Source: JANELJ01 sp024511395
GTDB taxonomy: Bacteria; Pseudomonadota; Gammaproteobacteria; GRL18
Length of the DNA: 64,000 nucleotides
Direction: 5' to 3'
NCBI GenBank assembly: GCA_963681975.1
Contig: OY820613.1
Coordinates: 992,001 to 1,056,000, forward strand
Part shown: positions 46,040 to 55,905 of the stretch, piece by piece
Position numbering within the stretch: the stretch's first letter is position 1
Layout of the letters: every line of letters begins with the position of its first letter
Made by a program: the position numbers and the translations under genes
Notes under the pieces: model-generated
What the model was told of the DNA's origin: nothing
The model's database searches: none
The model's input: the letters and a program-made list of their open reading frames with translations, nothing else

Positions 46040-47959
46040 TTAAGTCATTTCCCCCGGATAATCCGCAATCCCTGGATTCTTGCTTACCCCCAGTAATTTA
46101 GGATGATTGATTTTATCCAGTTTCAGGATATTATCCTTGCCCTTTTTAGCCAGGATATAATCATGAACAATATCCCACATTAAGCGGCCTTCCGGTGTGC
46201 GGTTTACTGAGGCCCAGCCGGCGACCTTATAAATGCCGTCGGCTTCAATGACATGGCCGTTATCCAGACGGGCCTCGGTAATGCGCTCATACAGAGGCTT
46301 GGATGGGTCAATGGTATAGTCCATACCGCCGACCCGCACCATGTCCCCGCCGGACTGTAAATAAGGGTCCGGGGTAAAGAGGTTGTCTGCCACGCCTTCC
46401 AGAATATTGAGCAGGTCATGACCGGTCATTTCCGTCACATAAGTTTCCCCATAGGTAATGGCACACTGAGTCATGACATCTTCCATGGTTATCCACTCAC
46501 CTTTTAAGGTAGTGGTACCCCAGCGTACCCCGGCAGACATGGCCACATCGGCTTTATACTCATGTCTCAGGGCATTACATAATACCTGGTCCCAGGTGCC
46601 CATAAAGTTACCGCGACGGTACAGGGTGCGGTCCGTAATGGCCAGTTTCTCACTGAGGATTTCCTCATAGGTTTTACCGACCCGTTTTTTATTGTAGAAA
46701 AACTTCTTAGCCCGGCTTTCCACAATCTTTTCATCATACTTAGTCTGACGCATCTGGTTAATATAGGCCTCCATTTCCTTGTCGGCCGGTAACCAGTCAG
46801 AAATAATCGGCAGCATTTTGTAGTCCATAGACACCAGTTTGCCGTCCTTAAAGTCAAAGTCCATAACGCCGACATACTTGCCATTGGAACCGGCATTGGT
46901 CACCAGACAGGTACCGCCTTCCACATTTTTCACTTTCAGGGGTTTGGGCATACCATCATGGGTATGACCACCAAAGACCGCATTCAGACCCGGGACATTC
47001 TGCGCCATCTTAATGTCCACATCCATCCCGTTATGTGACAGCAGTACAATGGCATCGGGTTTTTCCTGTTCACGAATGTCCTTGACCAGTTCAATCATAT
47101 CGTCTTCACGCAGACCAAAGGACCAGTCAGGGAAGAATTCCTGCGGGTTGGCATTACCGGTACGGGGGAAAGCCTGACCGACAATACAGATACGGGCACC
47201 GTTGACGTTTTTAATCACATAGGGACGAAACGCCAGACCGGCATCTTCATCGTATAAACCCAGACCGTCATAGCGTTCCACCAGAGCCGGGTATTCATCT
47301 CCCATTAAAGCATCTTCCTTAACCCGGACGTTCTGGCCGATAAAGTCGCCTTTAAACAGGGCAACATTGTTTAAGACTTCGTTTTCCTTATAGGTGAATT
47401 CCCAGTGACCCACCATCACATCCAGACCTAAAATATTAGAGGCTTCCACCATATCCACACCGCGGGTCCACAGGGCCGTACCGGAACCCTGCCAGAGGTC
47501 ACCGCCGTCAATGGTCAGGGTGTTCTGTTTACCGCCGGCCTGTTTGCGCAGGCGCTCCAGCAGGGTTTTAATATGGGCAAAGCCGCCGGTCTTGCCGTAA
47601 ATAGGGGCGACATTGTCAAAGTTTAAATAGGTATAGGCATAGGCTTCAGGGGTATTGGGTTTCAGGCCCATCCACTTAAGCAGTTTTTTACCCACAATAT
47701 GAGGAGGACGGCCATAGGCTTCACTGACACCCAGATTGACATTAGGTTCACGGAAATACACCGGCTTAAGCTGGCCGTGGACATCGGTGATGTGCAGTAT
47801 GCGGGCAGTGCCTTTTAAGGGCAGGTTATAAAAATCCTCGGGTCTGGCCTGTTTTTTTGTGTCAGCAGCAGCGCTTAAAGGTAGTATGGCGGGCACAGAA
47901 GAGGCTGCTGCACCTGCACCAACCAGTTTTATAAATTTGCGACGATCAATAAATGGCAT
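46040..47959 (-). CDS. soxB: Thiosulfohydrolase SoxB
   Basis: 639 residues. A twin-arginine signal (DRRKFIKLVGAGAAASSVPA) sends it to the periplasm. It belongs to the 5'-nucleotidase/metallophosphoesterase superfamily with a di-manganese site: ITDVHGQL, IDGGDLWQGSG, VGHWEFTY, LSHNGMD and GGHTHDGMP are visible. The C-terminal domain has NLFTPDPYLQSGGDMVRVGG. SoxB hydrolytically releases sulfate from the SoxYZ-bound thiosulfonate during thiosulfate oxidation. It is longer than many SoxB proteins (about 560-600), mainly through ordinary loops. No soxXYZA genes lie nearby, a common arrangement in sulfur-storing gammaproteobacteria where sox genes are scattered. A hairpin GTGGGCA/TGCCCAC at 45990-46008 follows the stop. 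Intact. Confidence 0.97.
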   Translation of the reverse strand: MPFIDRRKFIKLVGAGAAASSVPAILPLSAAADTKKQARPEDFYNLPLKGTARILHITDVHGQLKPVYFREPNVNLGVSEAYGRPPHIVGKKLLKWMGLKPNTPEAYAYTYLNFDNVAPIYGKTGGFAHIKTLLERLRKQAGGKQNTLTIDGGDLWQGSGTALWTRGVDMVEASNILGLDVMVGHWEFTYKENEVLNNVALFKGDFIGQNVRVKEDALMGDEYPALVERYDGLGLYDEDAGLAFRPYVIKNVNGARICIVGQAFPRTGNANPQEFFPDWSFGLREDDMIELVKDIREQEKPDAIVLLSHNGMDVDIKMAQNVPGLNAVFGGHTHDGMPKPLKVKNVEGGTCLVTNAGSNGKYVGVMDFDFKDGKLVSMDYKMLPIISDWLPADKEMEAYINQMRQTKYDEKIVESRAKKFFYNKKRVGKTYEEILSEKLAITDRTLYRRGNFMGTWDQVLCNALRHEYKADVAMSAGVRWGTTTLKGEWITMEDVMTQCAITYGETYVTEMTGHDLLNILEGVADNLFTPDPYLQSGGDMVRVGGMDYTIDPSKPLYERITEARLDNGHVIEADGIYKVAGWASVNRTPEGRLMWDIVHDYILAKKGKDNILKLDKINHPKLLGVSKNPGIADYPGEMT

Positions 47960-48247
47960 AAATAAACCTTGTGATTAATATGAATTATATGGGATTTAGA
48001 CAACACCAGTTCCCCCGCCCAGTTTGATTATCCGGTTTTCCATAATAGGCAGCCGGTAAAAAGACAAGTAAAATTCTGGTGAATGGAATTTTATGTTTTT
48101 TCTTATAGTATAATACGCTTCTGGAAATTTTAACCTATTTTAACCGGCTTAGTATAGAAAAAAGCGCGTTCATTTATTCTGGAATCAATACTTTTATTTA
48201 ATAAAAACACAATGAGACAGGGCTGTTACCTCCCTGAGATTTAATTT

Positions 48248-49408
48248 ATGCCTAAAAATTACCTTTTCTGTTATTTACTTGTCTTTTTACTGGTTTTTTC
48301 TTTTCAAAGCAGTTCTGCCGATGTTGTTAAGCCGGCTCTGATAGAAATCAGTGTTAAAACAGACGGTACCTTCAGCATTGAATTGCGAGCCAGCATTGAG
48401 GCATTACTCACCGGTATTAATGCCCGATATAAAAATACCAAAGAGTCTCCAAATGCAGAAGCCTATGATAAATTAAGAGTGATGCAGAGTGAGCAGTTGC
48501 GTCAGGCATTTGCTGACTTTGAAAAAGAATTTTTAGAGCAGGTTTCCATCTATTTTGATGGAGAAAAAACGCCCTTTAAAATCACCCGGGTGGATATTCC
48601 AGAACCCGGCTACACCAAAGTTCCACGGATCAGTACAATTATTGTGGAGGGCGAGGTTCCGCTGACAGCAAAATCACTGACCTGGTATTATCCAGCACGC
48701 TTTGGAGACAATGCCGTGCGGGTCAGACAGGTGGATGAAGTCAATGAAAAATGGCACTGGTCTGCCTGGCAATGGCTGCGTAATGACCAGCAAAGTGAAT
48801 CTTTTTCTCTGACTGAAGTATTTACTCAGCCCAGTGTACTGGAAATTATCCAGGTTTACCTGGTTTCTGGCATCGAACATATCTTGCCCAAAGGGCTGGA
48901 TCATATCCTGTTTATTCTGGGTATATTCCTGCTCAGTATTCATCTGCGGCCACTGCTCTGGCAGGTCACCATGTTTACCATTGCCCATACCATAACGCTT
49001 GGTTTGTCCATGAATGGTATTATTAATCTGCCGGCTAATATTGTGGAACCCTTAATTGCCCTGTCCATTGCCTTTATCGGCCTTGAAAATATCTGGTCGC
49101 CGGTGCTGCATCGCAGTCGCCTGTTTATTGTTTTCGGCTTTGGCTTATTGCATGGAATGGGCTTTGCGAGTGTATTATCGGATTTCGGTATGCCGGAAAA
49201 TGATTTTGCGACGGCATTAATCAGCTTTAATATCGGGGTAGAAATTGCCCAGTTAACGATTATTGCCGTTGCCTGGCTGATATTCGGTTTTGGGGTTCGG
49301 CGCCACCTGGATAATGACCAGCAATACCGTAAATGGGTGGTTATACCTGGCTCGGCAATAATTGCTATAATTGGCCTGTATTGGACCTGGGAGCGTATAG
49401 TTATATAA
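48248..49408 (+). CDS. HupE/UreJ-family membrane protein with large periplasmic domain
   Basis: 386 residues. A signal peptide (NYLFCYLLVFLLVFSFQSSSA) leads to a roughly 170-residue periplasmic beta-rich domain, then six to seven membrane spans from about residue 200. Conserved membrane motifs are GIEHILPKGLDHILFILGIF, TIAHTITL and GFGLLHGMGFA, typical of the HupE/UreJ_2 group, proteins of uncertain function sometimes linked to nickel or hydrogenase/urease. No hydrogenase or urease genes are here. It lies where recA often stands in gammaproteobacteria, just before recX. Confidence 0.85.
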   Translation: MPKNYLFCYLLVFLLVFSFQSSSADVVKPALIEISVKTDGTFSIELRASIEALLTGINARYKNTKESPNAEAYDKLRVMQSEQLRQAFADFEKEFLEQVSIYFDGEKTPFKITRVDIPEPGYTKVPRISTIIVEGEVPLTAKSLTWYYPARFGDNAVRVRQVDEVNEKWHWSAWQWLRNDQQSESFSLTEVFTQPSVLEIIQVYLVSGIEHILPKGLDHILFILGIFLLSIHLRPLLWQVTMFTIAHTITLGLSMNGIINLPANIVEPLIALSIAFIGLENIWSPVLHRSRLFIVFGFGLLHGMGFASVLSDFGMPENDFATALISFNIGVEIAQLTIIAVAWLIFGFGVRRHLDNDQQYRKWVVIPGSAIIAIIGLYWTWERIVI

Positions 49409-49459
49409 CTATAACTATGCTAAAATCCCGAACCGGTTTAAACGGCCCGCAGCCCGACT

Positions 49460-50068
49460 TTGGACTGGTTTTTGCTGGCTCGTATAATTGTAGACTTGAG
49501 GAGTCTGATTCTGCAGGATACCTATAAACAGGAAATTCTGGCATTAAGGATCAGGGCCATGAACATTCTGGCGGCCCGTGAGCACAGTGTTGCAGAATTG
49601 CGTGATAAGTTACGCACTAAAATGCATAAGCAGGCATCTTATAAGCAGCATAGACAAAAACGCAGTCAAAATGCAGATGATCCGGATATGGAATCTACTG
49701 AACCTGATCCGGCTGAAACAGAACAAATTGACGAACGAATAGAGCAATTACTGGTCCAGCTGATTGATGAAAACCTGCTTAATGATGAGCAGTTTACAGA
49801 ATCATTTATACGTTCCCGAATGGCCAGAGGGCAGGGGCCGGTAAAGATACGACACGAATTACAGAAGCGCAGTGTAGCATCGGAACTGATTGATGACTAT
49901 CTGGATGAATCCTGGGAACTCTGGCAGGAAGCTCTGGAAAATGTGCGCCAGAAAAAATTTGGTGTGGAGTTACCCAAAGACTATAAAGAACAGACAAAAC
50001 AGTCGCGGTTTCTTTATCAGAGAGGGTTCGGCTCAGAAATGATCCGCCGCCTCTTTAATGAATTTTAA
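49460..50068 (+). CDS. recX: RecA regulator RecX
   Basis: Up to 202 residues. The typical beginning is ALRIRAMNILAAREHSVAEL (the ATG at 49559 or a TTG at 49496 may be the real start; the frame opens upstream at TTG 49460). The tandem three-helix units include NDEQFTESFIRSRMARGQGP and FLYQRGFGSEMIRRLFNEF. An unusual charged insertion (HKQASYKQHRQKRSQNADDP onward, about 35 residues) interrupts the first unit. RecX modulates RecA filaments; recA itself is not adjacent. The alaS gene follows after 39 bp, the usual gammaproteobacterial order. Confidence 0.88.
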   Translation: MDWFLLARIIVDLRSLILQDTYKQEILALRIRAMNILAAREHSVAELRDKLRTKMHKQASYKQHRQKRSQNADDPDMESTEPDPAETEQIDERIEQLLVQLIDENLLNDEQFTESFIRSRMARGQGPVKIRHELQKRSVASELIDDYLDESWELWQEALENVRQKKFGVELPKDYKEQTKQSRFLYQRGFGSEMIRRLFNEF

Positions 50069-50107
50069 AATTTTAATAGCATAATCGATCGCAGGAACAC
50101 GTTTTAT

Positions 50108-52729
50108 ATGGCAAATAATTCAATAAAAACAAGTGCGCAGCTTCGTACCGCCTTTCTTGAATTTTTTGAAGCTCATGGTCACAAGCGTGTACCCAGCAGT
50201 CCGCTTATACCCGCTAATGACCCTACCTTATTATTTACCAATGCCGGTATGGTGCAGTTTAAGGATGTCTTTCTGGGCAATGACAAGCGCAGTTACAAAC
50301 GTGCCACCAGCAGTCAGCGTTGTGTGCGTGCCGGAGGCAAACATAATGACCTGGAAAATGTCGGCTATACGGCCCGTCATCATACTTTTTTTGAAATGCT
50401 GGGCAACTTTAGTTTTGGCGATTATTTTAAACGTGAAGCCATTGAATTTGCTTGGGAGTTTTTAACTCAAACCATTGGCCTTCCTGAAGAACGTTTATGG
50501 GTAACGGTCTTTAATGAAGATCAGGAAGCTGAAGATATCTGGCTGAAAGAAATTAAAGTGTCACCGGAACGCTTTTCCCGCATCGGTGCCAAAGATAATT
50601 TCTGGTCCATGGGTGATACTGGTCCCTGCGGCCCCTGCAGCGAGATTTTTTATGACCATGGTGAAGAGGTTTCCGGCGGCCCTCCGGGTACGCCTGATGA
50701 AGACGGTGACCGTTATATTGAGATTTGGAACCTGGTTTTTATGCAGTATAACCGGGACAAATCCGGCAAAATGACCGAACTGCCGCATCCGTCTGTCGAT
50801 ACCGGCATGGGGCTGGAACGTCTGGCCGCTATCCTGCAGGGTGTACATAATAATTATGAAATTGACCTGTTCCAGCATATTATTAAAACCATCGCTCAAC
50901 TGGCTGATTGTAAAGATATAAGTAATAAATCCCTGCGGGTTATTGCGGATCATATCCGGGCCTGCTCTTTCCTGATTGTGGACGGTGTTATCCCCTCTAA
51001 TGAAGGTCACGGCTATGTTCTGCGGCGTATTATTCGCCGGGCTATCCGTCATGGTCACAAGCTGGGACTCAGAGAGCCTTTCTTCTACAAACTGGTGGGC
51101 GTTCTGAACCAGGAAATGGGTGATGCCTATCCTGAACTGACTAAAGCCAAAGCCCAGGTAGAAAAAGTCCTTAAGCAGGAAGAAGAACGCTTTGCAGAAA
51201 CCTTGGATCAGGGCATGCATATCCTGGAGCAGGAAATTAAAAATCTGTCCAGTAAAACCATTCCCGGTGAGGTCGTATTTAAACTGTATGATACCTATGG
51301 TTTTCCCGTCGATTTAACCGCTGATGTGGCGCGTGAACACGGCTTGGAAATTGACCGTAAAGGTTATGAACAGACCATGGAAAAACAGCGTGAAATGGCT
51401 CGGGCCTCCAGCAGTTTTGATGTTGACTACAATGACGGCCTTGAACTGGAAGGTAAAACCGAATTTCTGGGCTATAAGGACTTAAGCAGTGAACAAAGCA
51501 ATATCAGCCATATTTTAATTAATGGTGAAGAAGCTGAGTCTTTATCAGAAGCAGGTCAGAGTGCCATGCTGATCCTGGACAGTACCCCGTTTTATGGTGA
51601 GTCCGGTGGTCAGGTAGGGGATACCGGTCGAATCTTTACCTATAATGCCCAGTTTGATGTTACCGATACCCAGAAAAAAGGCGATGTATTTGTTCATATA
51701 GGCAAGCTGGTTAAAGGTACTTTTAAAATAGGTGATAAGGTCAATGCACAGGTTGATCCGGAACTGCGCAGCCGTATAGCTTGTAATCACTCTGCCACAC
51801 ATCTGCTGCATGCCGCCCTGCGAAACATTCTGGGTGAGCATGTCCAGCAGAAAGGCTCACTGGTGGACAGTGAGAAACTGCGTTTTGACTTTCCTCATTT
51901 TGAAGCCATTAGCAAAGCCCAGTTAAAACAGATAGAAAACTTGGTAAACCGGCAAATTCGCCAGAATCACGAAGTAGAAACCAATATTATGGATATTGAT
52001 GCCGCTAGGGAAAGCGGTGCTATGGCTCTGTTTGGTGAAAAATACGATGATCAGGTACGGGTTTTGCGCATGAGTGATTTTTCCATTGAGCTATGCGGTG
52101 GTACCCATGTAAAGCATACCGGTGATATCGGCCTGTTCAAAATCACCTCTGAAGGCGGAGTGGCTGCCGGTGTACGCCGGATTGAAGCGGTAACCGCTCA
52201 GGGCGCTCTGGACTATATTGAACAGCTGGAAGAACAGATGGATAATGCCGCAGCACTGCTTAAGACTGGCAGAGACACTTTTTACGATAAAGTATCTGCG
52301 CTTATGGAACGTTCCCGCAAGCTGGAAAAAGAGTTTGATCAACTGAAAGCCAAACTAGCTAATGCTCAGGGCAATGAGCTGACGGATAATGCGGTGGAGA
52401 TTGACGGCATTAAAGTACTGGCTGCTAAACTCGAAGGTGTTGATGCCAAAGGCCTGCGCGATACTATGGATAAACTGAAAACCAAGCTGGGCAGTTGCGC
52501 CATTGTGCTGGGCGTAGTCAATGGTGATAAGGTCAGTCTCGCTGCTGGTGTTTCCAAAGACTGCACCGGTCGTATTAAAGCTGGCGATCTGGTCAATAGT
52601 GTGGCATCTCAGGTAGGTGGTAAAGGCGGTGGGCGCCTTGATATGGCAATGGCGGGTGGCAATCAGCCAGAAAATCTTGAAAAAGCACTGTTAACGGTTC
52701 CATCCTGGGTGGAAAATCAGTTAAAATAA
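50108..52729 (+). CDS. alaS: Alanyl-tRNA synthetase
   Basis: 873 residues, standard bacterial length. Class II catalytic core at the N-terminus (LLFTNAGMVQFKDVFLGN, RHHTFFEMLGNFSFGDYF, GMGLERLAA), the editing domain with HxxxH in CNHSATHLLHAAL and the Cys/His motif CGGTHVKHTGDIG, then a coiled coil and the DHHA1 end with GGKGGGRLDMAMAGG. It charges tRNA-Ala and edits mischarged Ser/Gly. Start ATG behind AGGAAC. Intact. Confidence 0.98.
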   Translation: MANNSIKTSAQLRTAFLEFFEAHGHKRVPSSPLIPANDPTLLFTNAGMVQFKDVFLGNDKRSYKRATSSQRCVRAGGKHNDLENVGYTARHHTFFEMLGNFSFGDYFKREAIEFAWEFLTQTIGLPEERLWVTVFNEDQEAEDIWLKEIKVSPERFSRIGAKDNFWSMGDTGPCGPCSEIFYDHGEEVSGGPPGTPDEDGDRYIEIWNLVFMQYNRDKSGKMTELPHPSVDTGMGLERLAAILQGVHNNYEIDLFQHIIKTIAQLADCKDISNKSLRVIADHIRACSFLIVDGVIPSNEGHGYVLRRIIRRAIRHGHKLGLREPFFYKLVGVLNQEMGDAYPELTKAKAQVEKVLKQEEERFAETLDQGMHILEQEIKNLSSKTIPGEVVFKLYDTYGFPVDLTADVAREHGLEIDRKGYEQTMEKQREMARASSSFDVDYNDGLELEGKTEFLGYKDLSSEQSNISHILINGEEAESLSEAGQSAMLILDSTPFYGESGGQVGDTGRIFTYNAQFDVTDTQKKGDVFVHIGKLVKGTFKIGDKVNAQVDPELRSRIACNHSATHLLHAALRNILGEHVQQKGSLVDSEKLRFDFPHFEAISKAQLKQIENLVNRQIRQNHEVETNIMDIDAARESGAMALFGEKYDDQVRVLRMSDFSIELCGGTHVKHTGDIGLFKITSEGGVAAGVRRIEAVTAQGALDYIEQLEEQMDNAAALLKTGRDTFYDKVSALMERSRKLEKEFDQLKAKLANAQGNELTDNAVEIDGIKVLAAKLEGVDAKGLRDTMDKLKTKLGSCAIVLGVVNGDKVSLAAGVSKDCTGRIKAGDLVNSVASQVGGKGGGRLDMAMAGGNQPENLEKALLTVPSWVENQLK

Positions 52730-52845
52730 GCGCCTTTTCCGCTAGGGCGATGCTTTGATAAGCGTATTACTAAAAACGGCGGCTAATTACAAAGACTCTT
52801 TGTAAAAACAGTGTTTAATCCTGTTCACATTAAATGGCTTAAAAA

Positions 52846-54090
52846 ATGGCTCTGATTGTACAAAAATTTGGTGGTACTTCGGTCGGCACAGTAGAACGTA
52901 TCGAAAACGTTGCTGAACGCATTAAAAAATTCCGTGACTGGGGTGATGATGTGGTTGTAGTAGTTTCTGCCATGAGCGGAGAAACCAACCGCCTTATTGA
53001 AATGGCATACCAGATTGATGAAAAGCCCAATGCCAGAGAATACGATGTTCTGCTGTCCACTGGTGAGCAGGTCACTATAGCCTTGTTAAGTATGGCTTTA
53101 AACAAGCGGGGCGTGCCTGCACGTTCCTATACTGGAACTCAGGTGCATATTTTAACGGACAGTGCCCATAATAAAGCACGTATCTTGGACATTAACGAGC
53201 TGAATATGCGTACTGATCTAGATCAGGGGCGAGTGGTCGTGGTGGCCGGATTTCAGGGTGTGGATGAGAAGGGCAATATTACTACGCTTGGACGGGGCGG
53301 TTCAGATACTACGGCGGTTGCGCTTGCAGCTGCTTTGAAAGCCGATGAATGTCAGATATATACAGATGTGGACGGTGTTTATACCACTGATCCAAGAGTC
53401 GTCCCAGAAGCCCGACGCCTAGAAAAAATTACCTTTGAAGAAATGCTGGAAATGGCCAGCCTGGGTTCAAAAGTATTGCAGATCAGAGCTGTGGAATTTG
53501 CCGGTAAATACAATGTGCCACTGCGGGTACTGTCCAGCTTTGATGAACCGAACTTTGACTCGGATGGAGTCAATGGCACTTTAATCACCTACGAGGAAGA
53601 TAAGATGGAACAGGCATTGATTTCAGGTATTGCCTTTAACCGTGATGAAGCCAAACTGACCATTCTGGGTGTACCTGATAAACCTGGTGTTGCTCATGGT
53701 ATCCTTGGTCCGGTAGGTGATGCTAATATTGAAATCGATATGATCATTCAGAATATCGGTGCTGACGGTACTACCGATTTTACTTTTACCGTACATCGTA
53801 ATGATTTTGAAGCTGCAAAAGCAGTTTTAAACAAAGTATCAAACGAACTGGGAGCCAGAGAAGTGGTTGGCGACGACAAGATTGTTAAAATTTCTCTGGT
53901 GGGGGTAGGTATGCGTTCCCATGCTGGTATCGCCAGTAAAATGTTTAAGGCGCTGGCAGAAGATGGGATTAATATTAATATGATTTCTACTTCTGAAATT
54001 AAAATATCTGTTGTAGTGGACGAAAAATACCTGGAACTGGGTGTCAGAACCCTGCATTCGGCCTTTGGTCTGGCAGAAAAACAAAGCTAA
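52846..54090 (+). CDS. lysC: Aspartate kinase
   Basis: 414 residues: amino-acid kinase domain with VQKFGGTSVGTVERI, GRGGSDTTAVALAAAL and the TDVDGVYTTDPR motif, followed by two ACT regulatory domains (about 270-330 and 345-410, KPGVAHGILGPVGDANIEID, SHAGIASKMFKALAEDGINI). It phosphorylates aspartate as the first step to lysine, threonine and methionine. Length and structure match the Pseudomonas-type single aspartokinase rather than the enterobacterial isozymes. The alaS-lysC-csrA order is conserved in gammaproteobacteria. Intact. Confidence 0.97.
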   Translation: MALIVQKFGGTSVGTVERIENVAERIKKFRDWGDDVVVVVSAMSGETNRLIEMAYQIDEKPNAREYDVLLSTGEQVTIALLSMALNKRGVPARSYTGTQVHILTDSAHNKARILDINELNMRTDLDQGRVVVVAGFQGVDEKGNITTLGRGGSDTTAVALAAALKADECQIYTDVDGVYTTDPRVVPEARRLEKITFEEMLEMASLGSKVLQIRAVEFAGKYNVPLRVLSSFDEPNFDSDGVNGTLITYEEDKMEQALISGIAFNRDEAKLTILGVPDKPGVAHGILGPVGDANIEIDMIIQNIGADGTTDFTFTVHRNDFEAAKAVLNKVSNELGAREVVGDDKIVKISLVGVGMRSHAGIASKMFKALAEDGININMISTSEIKISVVVDEKYLELGVRTLHSAFGLAEKQS

Positions 54091-54231
54091 TTTTACTTTT
54101 TTAGCCTTATTTGAATAAAAATCATCCGAAAGCTTAATTTTTACTTCATTTGCGGGCATTGAGACAGTAAACTAATATAATAATCTGGTTTAGCAAATAC
54201 TCTTATTTGCTAAGTGTAAAGGAGAACCATA

Positions 54232-54432
54232 GTGCTAATTTTAACTCGCCGTGTTGATGAAACTTTGATCATTGGTGATGATGTACATATCACTGTTATA
54301 GGTGTCAAAGGCAATCAGGTCCGCATTGGTATTAATGCGCCTAAAAATGTTTCTGTCCATCGTGAAGAAATTTACGAACGTATTCAGCAGGAAAAATCCC
54401 CTTCTGATGACAGTGACAATACGGCAGATTAA
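54232..54432 (+). CDS. csrA: Carbon storage regulator CsrA
   Basis: 66 residues: MLILTRRVDETLIIGDDVHI followed by VKGNQVRIGINAPKNVSVHREEIYERI, the full CsrA/RsmA fold including the RNA-binding Arg44 region. It is a dimeric post-transcriptional regulator that binds GGA motifs in mRNA leaders. GTG start (GTGCTAATTTTA) behind AAGGAGAACC; the strong ribosome site includes GGA, allowing autoregulation. Two tRNA genes follow. Confidence 0.97.
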   Translation: MLILTRRVDETLIIGDDVHITVIGVKGNQVRIGINAPKNVSVHREEIYERIQQEKSPSDDSDNTAD

Positions 54433-54565
54433 GTAAAGATTTTTAAAATTTACGGATTAATATAAATTTAATTCATGTTTAATTAAATTTTTTTAAAAGT
54501 CAGTCAAAAAGTCAAAAAAAGACTTTACCTGAAGGCTAACTAAAGGTATCCTAGCGTTCAATTTT

Positions 54566-54658
54566 GGAGAGGTGGCCGAGTGGCTGAAGGCGCTCCCCTG
54601 CTAAGGGAGTATACGGTTTGTAGCCGTATCGGGGGTTCGAATCCCCCCCTCTTCGCCA
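54566..54658 (+). tRNA. tRNA-Ser (GCU anticodon)
   Basis: Class II tRNA: acceptor GGAGAGG, D-arm GGCCGAGTGGCTGAAGGC, anticodon loop CCTGCTAAG giving anticodon GCT, a long variable arm (TACGGTTTGTAGCCGTA), T-loop GGTTCGAATCC and encoded CCA. It lies about 130 bp after csrA, the typical position. Confidence 0.96.
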
Positions 54659-54773
54659 TTATTTAAATGCATATATTTTTAAAGTTTATATGATAAATTT
54701 TGGTTGACAAAACGCCGTTAAAACTTCATAATTCACGCACTGTTTATTTATTGCATTAATAAACAATCATTAT

Positions 54774-54850
54774 GCGCTCGTAGCTCAACTGGATAGAGTA
54801 CTCGGCTACGAACCGAGCGGTTGCAGGTTCGACTCCTGCCGAGCGCGCCA
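54774..54850 (+). tRNA. tRNA-Arg (ACG anticodon)
   Basis: Acceptor GCGCTCG pairs with CGAGCGC; anticodon stem CTCGG with loop CTACGAA giving ACG; T-loop GGTTCGACTCC; encoded CCA. The ACG anticodon (A34 deaminated to inosine) reads CGU, CGC and CGA. An integrase remnant about 1 kb downstream suggests it has served as an integration site. Confidence 0.96.
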
Positions 54851-54865
54851 TTATTCTATAAAAAT

Positions 54866-54900
54866 CAAGGGTTTACGGATGTGCTGTAAGCCCTTTTTTT
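54866..54900 (+). terminator. Terminator after tRNA-Arg
   Basis: AAGGGTTTAC, loop, GTAAGCCCTT followed by T-run. It closes the csrA-tRNA transcript. Confidence 0.85.
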
Positions 54901-55905
54901 CGTCTGTCGAAACCGTGACAAAACCGTGACAAAAATATTTTCTTTTTTTTGAGTTTCTGATTTGGCCAAAAACAGAGAAAAATTTTTTATTTAGCTGCTG
55001 ATCAGCGGTAGATCTCATCGCGCATTATGTATTGAAATTTTCAAACGGCTTTGTGTCAAAAAATATTTTTAAAATCAATAGGATATGTTTGAGCAATAAA
55101 TATTTAGCGGTGTATCTTGTAACCGTGACATATTTGTGCCCCTAATTTAAAAAAGTATTTAGCAGGTATTTGTTCTGGCTCCGGTCAATGGGGTAGTTTT
55201 ACAATGCTTTACAGGTATACTGTATCAGAATAACTTTGTCTGGTCGAAAATATTAACTTTCTTCGAAAATTCAGTTTATGATAATCAATAAATCTGCCGT
55301 GTTGGGGTGCCGTTTATTAAAAAAGGGGTTGTTATAACTGGTCTGATTAAAAAATACAGGAAAATAAACAATCACTCAACCGGCCATAATAATTATCGTC
55401 AAAACGGTCAGGATAGTTGAAACGGGACACCAACAGGGGATTTTTGTTAGACTCATTAAAAATGATAGGTAATGGGCTTTTGGAACAGATTTCCTAGAAA
55501 GTTTGCAGGGTTACTGTACTTCAGCATGAGTTATCCTGTTATGGTCACAGCGAGCTTCGTTAACCTTTGTTGATAATCTGCCTGAATTCAGTATTTTCTT
55601 TCCATGAACTAATTACTCAAATATCTTGTGATATTTTGATAGCGGTCTCCAGAGGCACCAGAATGCTGTCCTATTGATGATCCGCCTGTTCATGCTTAAA
55701 ACTTCTCATTGTTGCTTTTAATGAGGATATTGGATAGCGGCATACGGGATTGCCGTACTACTGGCTTTACAGTATTGAGAGAGCACTGCTGGAGTTTTTT
55801 ATGTGAATGGCGCCTAAAATCCGCCTAATTCCGGCTCGCAATGGATTATAGTTTGTTAGGGTATGCCGTTATCAATATAGAAGATATTTGTATGCAGACA
55901 GGTGA
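54901..55905. other. Gene-poor, decayed region downstream of tRNA-Arg
   Basis: About 1 kb of AT-rich sequence in which I see no sustained frame. The motif ACCGTGACA occurs three times (two at 54910-54930 and one near 55132). It ends at the stop of an integrase remnant. It is most simply the eroded inside of a tRNA-integrated element. No second copy of the tRNA 3' end (an attR) is seen in the window. Confidence 0.5.
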
